A stretch of DNA of 64,000 nucleotides from Dipteronia dyeriana (taxonomy: Eukaryota; Streptophyta; Magnoliopsida; Sapindales; Sapindaceae): NCBI GenBank assembly GCA_032871835.1, contig CM065301.1:12222413-12286412 (forward strand), read 5' to 3'. Of this stretch, positions 60,001-64,000 are shown in pieces. The notes beneath the pieces are model-generated. The model ran no database searches, was not told the origin of the DNA, and saw only the letters and a program-made list of their open reading frames with translations. How positions within the stretch are numbered: position 1 is the stretch's first letter; the number at the start of each line of letters is the position of its first letter. Position numbers and translations under genes: made by a program.

Positions 60001-60924
60001 TATATATTAGTGGTTCTCCCCAAATGGATGTCTTATTTAAACTTTTTGTTATGAAATTTATAGATTTTAATGAATTTTAATATATGTGTTTTTTTTTTGT
60101 GATCAATAAGTTTAATTTAATCTACTTGTAAACAAACTTGCATTAAAACTATTTTCGTTTTTCATTTTCCCTGTTTTTCTCCTTTAATTTTGTTAAAAAA
60201 ATAGCTTGTAAAAAGTCTAGTATGTGCAATCCAGACTTAAGAGGTTATAAAAATATATGTGTATTCGGTTCAGATTTAAAGTTCGGATTTAAAAGTCTCA
60301 AGATGTATTCAATCCAGACATTTAAAAATTTAATTAATTAAAATCTAGGTGTATTAATTAAAATTATTGTGTATTCAATTTAAATTCAAAAAAATCCAAA
60401 TAAATCTAGGTGTATTTTTTTTTTTATTTAGCACTTACAATGGTGGCAACTCATGATTTAAGTGTCTTCACAAATTCATTAACTTTACATAATTGCTTAA
60501 TTGATGGATTTTAAAATGAGATTTAGAAACATAAACGTACGTAACAAATCTGGACCAACCGCTGTGCATTTTGTAATAGACCTCAAACTATTATTTGAAG
60601 CAAAATACAATATTATTTTTTTCGGCACTGATCATTAAAGATTCATTCAATTTCATATAATTATGAACAAAAGTTCTATAAGGAATGTCCAATAACATCT
60701 ATATTGAATCCGTGGACTCCACCAAAATCTATTATTAAAAAAACCTATTAATCTAAAACGGACTCTAGATTGTATGACTGGTTATAAAAATATATGATAT
60801 ATAATTAATCAACAACGAGAAACAAAAACTAAATAAATAATGAGAGATATGATACCTCATTATACATTGATTGAACTAAGTCGCGTAAGAGATTTTTCTG
60901 AGCAGCCAAGCGCCCCAAGGCCAT
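40878..60924 (-). CDS. Pseudo-histidine-containing phosphotransfer protein (AHP-like), six exons over 20 kb
   Basis: Exons on the minus strand: 60856-60924, 59577-59707, 59376-59456, 51033-51104, 41323-41395, 40878-40916. All five introns are GT-AG with phases 0, 2, 2, 2, 0, and the joined frame of 154 codons has no stop. The protein has the HPt layout and length (about 150 residues): N-terminal helix [17 protein letters not shown], then [53 protein letters not shown] and a C-terminal [19 protein letters not shown] helix. HPt proteins relay phosphate from cytokinin-receptor kinases to response regulators. In the ungapped alignment with VDxxKVDALVHQLKGSSSSIGA, Tyr86 replaces the phospho-His. 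By analogy with Arabidopsis AHP6 it may inhibit the relay; that role is inferred. Introns 3 and 4 are inflated by copia elements inserted antisense. A decayed paralogue lies at 9654-25855. Confidence 0.85.
41323..41395 (-). CDS. Exon 5 of the pseudo-HPt gene
   Basis: 73 nt from a CTTTCAG acceptor to a CAG|GTATTT donor. It codes [20 protein letters not shown] followed by ALVQ, equivalent to the CLxAL..VKxEYxxLRxKLExLxQ helix of HPt proteins. Confidence 0.85.
41396..41603 (-). other. Intron 4 of the pseudo-HPt gene, part next to exon 5
   Basis: Unique AT-rich intron DNA up to the CACCA target duplication of copia 2. Confidence 0.6.
41609..42017 (+). repeat. 5' LTR of copia element 2
   Basis: 409 bp, TGAAGG...CATAACA, with TATA box TCTATAAATAGAAG at about 41718. 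It lacks about 30 bp present in the 3' LTR around GACTTGAAGACTTTTGGAG. Confidence 0.94.
42019..42030 (+). other. Primer-binding site of copia element 2
   Basis: TGGTATCAGAGC, tRNA-Met type, one base after the LTR. Confidence 0.94.
42344..43078 (+). pseudogene. copia 2 gag, broken
   Basis: It starts [17 protein letters not shown], then a stop where the family has a Trp codon. It continues [20 protein letters not shown] and, after a shift near 42590, [20 protein letters not shown] and [14 protein letters not shown]. The CCHC zinc knuckle [14 protein letters not shown] is intact, followed at once by TAG. Confidence 0.88.
43079..44187 (+). pseudogene. copia 2 protease and 5' part of integrase, broken
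   Basis: The protease start is present twice: WFLDLEAT and WLLDLAAT, within an approximately 63-bp direct duplication (about 43163-43280). Both have lost the D-S-G triad. Integrase follows with [20 protein letters not shown] and [12 protein letters not shown] (zinc module), [29 protein letters not shown] (Asn where the second catalytic Asp is expected) and [11 protein letters not shown] (Ala at the catalytic Glu). Several stops are present. The nested LTR-like element begins at 44193. Confidence 0.87.
44193..46361 (-). mobile_element. Solo-LTR-like element, family X copy 1, nested in copia 2 integrase
   Basis: On the minus strand it begins TGATCAG and ends CCCGTCA, so it has TG...CA ends. 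Near-identical pentamers AGAAC (44188-44192) and ATAAC (46362-46366) flank it. It has no coding capacity. It shares words with the element at 47762-49482 in reverse orientation, for example GAAAGCCCCAAAAGTC with a downstream GATCACGATTC and GTGGATCGATCC near the end. It is probably a solo LTR or a non-autonomous derivative of a large gypsy-type element; that assignment is inference. Confidence 0.78.
46367..47756 (+). pseudogene. copia 2 integrase end and reverse transcriptase, middle part
   Basis: It resumes [20 protein letters not shown], then the STREA-like linker, [20 protein letters not shown] and [11 protein letters not shown] at the start of reverse transcriptase. It continues [36 protein letters not shown] and [11 protein letters not shown] with an intact YVDD (about 47525-47560). 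Stops at about 46543, 46620, 46809, 47205 and 47577 break it. It is cut at 47761 by the second nested element. Confidence 0.9.
47762..49482 (+). mobile_element. Solo-LTR-like element, family X copy 2, nested in copia 2 reverse transcriptase
   Basis: It begins TGATCGGTC. CCTAC flanks it (47757-47761 and 49483-49487). It shares start and internal words with 44193-46361 but in the opposite orientation. It contains a GC-rich stretch with repeated CGGTCTA-like words (48118-48235) and, near its end, GTGGGAACGATCCTTACTTG followed by CGTGCGCTTGCGAG, a sequence I associate with the LTR/leader side of large plant gypsy elements. No coding capacity is seen. Confidence 0.75.
49488..50221 (+). pseudogene. 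copia 2 reverse transcriptase end and RNase H
   Basis: It resumes with [20 protein letters not shown], then [53 protein letters not shown] and [20 protein letters not shown], with a stop at 50219-50221. These are standard copia RNase H landmarks. Isolated stops are present. Confidence 0.9.
50290..50728 (+). repeat. 3' LTR of copia element 2
   Basis: 439 bp. It is collinear with the 5' LTR apart from an extra segment of about 30 bp, and its last bases read ATAAGA instead of ATAACA. Confidence 0.93.
50936..51006. repeat. Compound (GTAT)n(TA)n(TGTA)n microsatellite
   Basis: A pure TA core of about 52 bp (50942-50994) is flanked by GTAT/TGTA repeats. It lies in intron 4 of the pseudo-HPt gene, beginning only about 27 bp past the exon 4 donor site on the minus strand. 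Confidence 0.93.
51033..51104 (-). CDS. Exon 4 of the pseudo-HPt gene
   Basis: 72 nt between acceptor TTTTTGTACAG and donor TG|GTAAGA. It codes [20 protein letters not shown], matching the IGAxRVKxAC block that follows the active-site helix in HPt proteins. Confidence 0.87.
51105..51355 (-). other. Intron 3 of the pseudo-HPt gene, part next to exon 4
   Basis: AT-rich intron DNA up to the CTTAG target duplication of copia 3. No gene or repeat is recognised. Confidence 0.6.
51361..52194 (+). repeat. 5' LTR of copia element 3
   Basis: 834 bp, with AAACGACACCGTTTTG at about 51478 and TATA box GGTATAAAACC at about 51590. It is collinear with 56539-57356. Confidence 0.95.
52196..52207 (+). other. 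Primer-binding site of copia element 3
   Basis: TGGTATCAAAGC starts one base after the LTR, one base off the usual initiator-Met site. Confidence 0.88.
52412..53397 (+). pseudogene. copia 3 gag and protease start, frameshifted
   Basis: The first in-frame ATG (52412) gives [20 protein letters not shown]. The frame is open further upstream without an ATG. A one-base shift near 52495 leads into [36 protein letters not shown] and [19 protein letters not shown]. An Asn-rich linker (about 53033-53070) and an intact zinc knuckle [14 protein letters not shown] follow. Protease starts [19 protein letters not shown] with its D-S-G triad intact. Another shift near 53385 gives the stop at 53395-53397. 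Confidence 0.9.
53398..56441 (+). pseudogene. copia 3 pol: protease end, integrase, reverse transcriptase, RNase H
   Basis: The protease end reads [20 protein letters not shown]. Integrase has [18 protein letters not shown] and [12 protein letters not shown] (zinc module), with core residues in [17 protein letters not shown] and [12 protein letters not shown]; all three acidic residues are present. The core is broken by TAG at 53730-53732 and TGA at about 54001-54003. From 54168 a 454-codon frame runs through [33 protein letters not shown] and [10 protein letters not shown] (YVDD intact). Four copies of AAACTGA near 55515-55540 shift the frame. RNase H continues with [28 protein letters not shown] and [13 protein letters not shown] to the stop at 56439-56441. 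Confidence 0.92.
56539..57356 (+). repeat. 3' LTR of copia element 3
   Basis: 818 bp. It is close to the 5' LTR, with a few indels, including a missing block near GAGTGACTTTGTTGTGG. A weak purine tract GACTAGGTGGAATA precedes it. Confidence 0.95.
57362..57576 (-). other. Intron 3 of the pseudo-HPt gene, between copia 3 and the hAT MITE
   Basis: T-rich intron DNA. No gene is recognised. Confidence 0.6.
57585..58286. mobile_element. Non-autonomous hAT element, 702 bp, in intron 3 of the pseudo-HPt gene
   Basis: It starts TAGGGGTTTACGG and ends with the near-inverse GTACACCCCTA. The 8-bp flanks are ATCCTGTG (57577-57584) and ATCATGTG (58287-58294), one mismatch. Subterminal regions are full of GATCCGATCCAATT-like words. 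No transposase. Confidence 0.88.
58295..59375 (-). other. Intron 3 of the pseudo-HPt gene, part next to exon 3
   Basis: AT-rich. A GGGGATTCCCC/GGGAATTCCCC palindromic stretch at about 58355-58480 resembles the end of another small DNA element, but I could not define its limits. Confidence 0.5.
59376..59456 (-). CDS. Exon 3 of the pseudo-HPt gene (active-site helix)
   Basis: 81 nt from acceptor TGTGTCCACAG to donor AACAG|GTACTC. It codes [20 protein letters not shown] and LFKKAN. The downstream donor was chosen over GAG|GTAGCT at 59409-59410 because it gives the HPt-like length, joins in frame to SIGAQ, and matches the 78-nt exon of the paralogue. Tyr86 falls on the phospho-His position. Confidence 0.82.
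59577..59707 (-). CDS. Exon 2 of the pseudo-HPt gene
   Basis: 131 nt from acceptor TTTGCCAG to donor AT|GTAACT. It codes [20 protein letters not shown] and [20 protein letters not shown], aligning with the EGFLDxQFxQLQxLxD and VxxVxxxYxxDxExIL blocks of HPt proteins. Confidence 0.87.
59708..60855 (-). other. Intron 1 of the pseudo-HPt gene
   Basis: 1,148 bp, AT-rich. It contains a (TA)n run at about 59991-60008 and a GTGTATTCGGTTCAG / TGTATTCAATTTAAATTC repeat-like region (60240-60420) that could be a decayed element. Confidence 0.6.
60856..60924 (-). CDS. Exon 1 of the pseudo-HPt gene
   Basis: ATG at 60924-60922 codes [20 protein letters not shown] and YNE, ending GAG|GTATCA. It is chosen as the start because it opens the HPt N-terminal helix and the paralogue also starts MAL. 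Confidence 0.85.
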
Positions 60925-60986
60925 TTCAGAGAGAGGGAGTTTTCTTTTGAGGGAATGAAATTGATTTCATGAGAAACATAGGGTGG

Positions 60987-61027
60987 CTTTATGGAGAGCA
61001 GATTCCAGTGTCATGTGCCACGTGGCA
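60987..61027 (-). promoter_or_regulatory. Putative core promoter of the pseudo-HPt gene: G-box and TATA-like site
   Basis: A perfect palindrome TGCCACGTGGCA (61016-61027) holds the G-box CACGTG, the core site of plant bZIP and bHLH factors. A TATA-like ATAAAG (minus strand, 60987-60992) lies about 63 bp before the ATG and about 25-40 bp below the G-box. The spacing fits a promoter, though the leader would be short. Confidence 0.5.
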
Positions 61028-61979
61028 GCTCATAATGAGTGTAACAGTCAAATATTAAAAGCCGAGCTGCACATTGGCGTGTATAGTGTGTTCATTTTGA
61101 ACTCTACCCCTATTATTTTTAAATATAACAGATATGCCACTAAGCATTGAGAAAAATTCTATCCACAGTAGAACATCCTCTAATATTGTTTGGTAGATTA
61201 TAAAGATTCTAATTAATGTCACATAATAATTTTGAAAGTGTTTTGGTTCTTCTTCAGTAGTGATTTCCAAAAATATGGTAAAAATAATATTTTAAAAAAA
61301 TATGAAAAAATATGTGAAAAATATGAAAGAATATGTATATGGATTATGGAATGTTAACCATCGTTTGTCGTAGTATTTGAAACAAGTTCTATCAAAGTAA
61401 AAAAAAATTAATCACATAATCGTTCTTTTATATTATAACTCATAACAACTCCGATCAACATATCAATTGCACCAAACACATCAATTTTGTGCAAAATTTC
61501 TCTCTAACCAATACACTAAACATACGAAAAAAAAATTAGTGTGGCTACAATGATTTGGTGTGTACCGTAATTACATCAATTTTATTTTTGGTTTATTTTT
61601 TCTGTTAAATGTCACATCAATTATTTTTTGTTTTTTAAAACTATTAATTTAATCTTCTCCTACTTAATTATAACAATATATATTTTTAAAAAATATACCG
61701 TTGAGATCTTTAAAATGATATCCATATTGATATATATTTAATTTAATTAATATACTTATTAACTATACATTTAACCAATTTAAAATTTTATAATAATTTA
61801 AAGATTTATTGGAAGAATATTATTAAAATACTCTTTTGATGTAAAATTTGGTACGAAACATTAGAATGGAACAAAATTTAGCATAAACATATTCTTCCAA
61901 GATGCTCTTTTAACACCAAATTAGTATAAAATTTGGTATAATACATTGGATATGCTCTTATAACTTTAAATATATATTT
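61028..61979. other. Upstream region of the pseudo-HPt gene, no gene seen
   Basis: AT-rich. 61830-61970 has words such as ACATTGGATATGCTCTTA and AAATTTGGTA repeated in opposite senses, suggesting a small decayed MITE that I could not delimit. Confidence 0.45.
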
Positions 61980-63119
61980 CCAAATATCGACGGTCGTTGC
62001 GGTAGTTATAAGGATTTATATTTTAGTTAAAACCGTTAATATGATAAAGATTCATTCACAATATTAACTATTTGCCTCTTGTTTAAACTAAATAGTTACA
62101 ACCGCTATAGTAGTTACAATAGGTTTTATATTGAGACCGTTGTTTTATATTGAGACCGTTATGATAGCTGAAATAGGTTTTATATCGAGACAAAATTAAT
62201 CGAATGGCAGAGATTTGATTAATCGTTAATTTAAACTTCTAAAGCTACCATATATATTGGCCATCGTTGACGTAGTTATAGGAAATTAGTTTTTTTAGTT
62301 GAAATCGTTAAAATGACAAAGATCTACTCATATTATTAAGTAATTTTTAAATATATATAGTTATAACCGTTATAGTAGTTACAATAGGTTTTATATTATA
62401 CCAAAATTGATCGAATGATAAAGATTTGATTAAATAATTATTAATTGAAACTTCTAAAGCTACCATATACATCGGTGGGTTTTTAGTTTAAACAGTTAAG
62501 TTCACAAATATTCGTTCAAATTATTGATTAATTGGTTTGTTTACACTATATAGTTACAACTGTTATAATAGGCTTTATATTGAGACCGTTATAAACTTAC
62601 AATAGTTAAAATAGATTTTATATCGAGCCAAATCGATAGAATAACAAAGATTTGATTAAATAATTATTAATTAAAACTTTTAAAGCTACAATACTCATTG
62701 GCGGTGTTATATTGAGGGCCGTTTTGGTAGTTATAAGGATTTAATTCTTAATTAAAACTATTAAGATGACAAGACAAAGATTCGCTCACATTATTAACTA
62801 GTCGGTTTTATTTACAACATATAGTTACAACCATTATAGTAGTTACAATAGATTTTATATTATATTAAGACCGTTATAATAGTTAACATAGGTTCTATAT
62901 TGAACCAAAATCGATTCAATAACAAGGATTTGATTAAATAATTATTAATTGAAACTTCTAAAGCTACTATATATATTGGCTTCGTTGTTGCAGTCAATGA
63001 TTTGTTAATAAGTCAAAATTGTTAAGATAACAAAAATTCATTCTAATAATCACCCGATTACTTCTTTTTGTTTTTTCATATAGATATGGTGACAATTAAC
63101 TATTGTAGTAGTTAAAGCA
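61980..63119. repeat. Degenerate tandem array, four to five units of about 215-280 bp
   Basis: The marker AAACTT(C/T)TAAAGCTAC recurs at about 62234, 62450, 62674 and 62952. Between markers each unit repeats the same order of words: TTGGC..CGTTG, GTAGTTATA, AAGATTCATTC, TAGTTACAACCGTTATAGTAG, TTACAATAGGTTTTATATTGAGACCG and ACAAAGATTTGATTAA. Units differ by many substitutions and indels. No coding capacity. Confidence 0.82.
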
Positions 63120-63127
63120 GTTGTGTC

Positions 63128-63348
63128 TAGAGATGTACATTTTTCTCCGGTGAAATGAGAAAAAGGGGAAAAAACAAACAAAAAAGGGAAATGTGGGGAA
63201 CTGGAGATGAGGATGGATATACCTTCCCTAAAATTTCTCATCCTCATTTTTCATAAATGGGGAAATGGGGATGAAGGAAGGGTATGAAAAGTGAAGATGG
63301 AGATGGGGGGACCTATATCCATCCTCATTCCCCAAATATACATCTCTA
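63128..63348. mobile_element. Small hAT MITE, 221 bp
   Basis: It starts TAGAGATGTACATTTTT and ends with the inverse AAATATACATCTCTA. An exact 8-bp duplication GTTGTGTC (63120-63127, 63349-63356) flanks it. The interior is rich in GGGGA/TCCCC words. It interrupts the right end of the tandem array. Confidence 0.92.
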
Positions 63349-63576
63349 GTTGTGTCGTACATAAAACCTATTAAACGATGAGAATTTAAACATCACCGTC
63401 AAAACGATTACGAGAGGGGTGGATGTTACAAGAATCTGACTAGGGTAAGCAAGTCAATATGTCCAATTTGTTGGGTTTTTGTGTTACAAAAGTCTCCCAT
63501 TTTGTAATAAATTGTCTCCTAAAATCTAGGTTTGATTGCAATAGACATAAAATAAATATAAATAAATAAAAAAGTA

Positions 63577-63734
63577 ATGCTACTTTGTCCAAATTTGGTG
63601 TTCAAATGATGTGGTAACACTTTGGTCCATTAATTTAAAATAGATTAGATTTGTATGAATTAAATAAATGGACTAGAATGTTGCCACATCATTTGAGTAT
63701 CAGATTTGGACATTAAATTTGAACAAAGTAGTAT
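63577..63734. mobile_element. Small palindromic MITE with TA target duplication, 158 bp
   Basis: Inverted arms of about 50-60 bp: ATGCTACTTTGTCCAAAT at the left against the inverse of TTGAACAAAGTAGTAT at the right. Both arms carry CAAATGATGTGG words. TA flanks both sides (63575-63576, 63735-63736), suggesting a mariner/Stowaway-type element, though the termini are not the classical CTCCCTC. Confidence 0.78.
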
Positions 63735-63883
63735 TATTCAATAAAAGAAAAAGAGAAGTATTTCATTAAACCAGCGAACATATTTCATTATTAAGTCGAT
63801 TATGACCTTATTTGTTTAGAGAATTAAGACATCATGTATATAAAAGTTTGAAACAAATAAAAGTGGTGAAATGGAGATAAAAG

Positions 63884-64000
63884 TTATCTCTTGCAAACAA
63901 TTCCACGGCCACCGATTCCACTAGCACAATCTAGGTCTTCATACTCGGAAGTCTCTGCTGTAGAATTATCAGAATGCCCATCAAACCGAGAAACAGCACA
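63884..64000 (-). CDS. C-terminal end of an unrecognised protein, cut by the window edge
   Basis: The minus strand is open from the window edge for 38 codons to TAA at 63884-63886 and reads VSRFDGHSDNSTAETSEYED followed by LDCASGIGGRGIVCKR. The codon use and balanced composition look like real coding sequence: a Ser/Thr/Glu-rich stretch followed by a Gly- and Cys-containing end. I do not recognise the family. It may be the last exon of a gene extending right of the window. Confidence 0.45.
   Translation of the reverse strand, partial: CAVSRFDGHSDNSTAETSEYEDLDCASGIGGRGIVCKR

Overview
The window is plant nuclear DNA, almost certainly from a eudicot. It is AT-rich, has spliceosomal introns, and is packed with plant transposon families: Ty1/copia and Ty3/gypsy LTR elements, hAT, PIF/Harbinger, Mutator-like elements, MITEs and a tRNA-derived SINE. 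I cannot name the species. Every transposon coding region I could read is broken by stops, frameshifts or nested insertions, so most long ORFs here are relics.

The most important host content is easy to miss because its exons are short and far apart. On the minus strand, six exons between 60924 and 40878 join in frame through GT-AG junctions into a 154-residue protein of the plant histidine-containing phosphotransfer (AHP/HPt) family. Two of its introns are about 8.3 and 9.6 kb because copia elements sit in them. The phosphorylatable histidine is replaced by tyrosine at residue 86, so it reads as a pseudo-HPt protein. A second, decayed copy lies at 25855-9654 on the same strand. It keeps four exons with the same phases but has premature stops and lost splice sites, and its third intron has swollen to 15.7 kb. 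Other host-derived sequence is a frameshifted ubiquitin-RUB1 (NEDD8-like) gene at 37929-38400, a doubtful small two-exon fragment at 10978-12376, and the C-terminal end of an unrecognised gene at 63884-64000.

Layout: 1-569 minisatellite and unassigned DNA. 570-9558 copia element 1 (512-bp LTRs) carrying a 1.6-kb insertion. 9654-25855 the decayed HPt paralogue, containing a Mutator-like TIR element (about 11288-12222), a PIF/Harbinger element (12384-17845) with a nested MITE (16641-17591), and a gypsy element (18258-25319) with a nested hAT MITE (19401-21066). 26418-27326 a long-TIR MITE. 27464-37047 a degraded autonomous-type hAT element that itself contains a gypsy element (27879-32189) and a Mutator-like element (about 33160-34916). 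37929-38400 the ubiquitin-RUB1 pseudogene. 38681-38896 a SINE. 39561-40645 six head-to-tail copies of a palindromic MITE. 40878-60924 the pseudo-HPt gene with copia 2 (41609-50728, itself holding two LTR-like insertions of one family in opposite orientation), copia 3 (51361-57356) and a hAT MITE (57585-58286). 60925-64000 a G-box promoter region, a degenerate tandem array, two small MITEs and the partial gene.

Insertion order can be read from the nesting and from target-site duplications, many of them exact. Both copia elements in the intact HPt gene point opposite to the gene, the orientation that usually disturbs a transcript least. All calls come from reading the sequence; no database search or alignment program was run.
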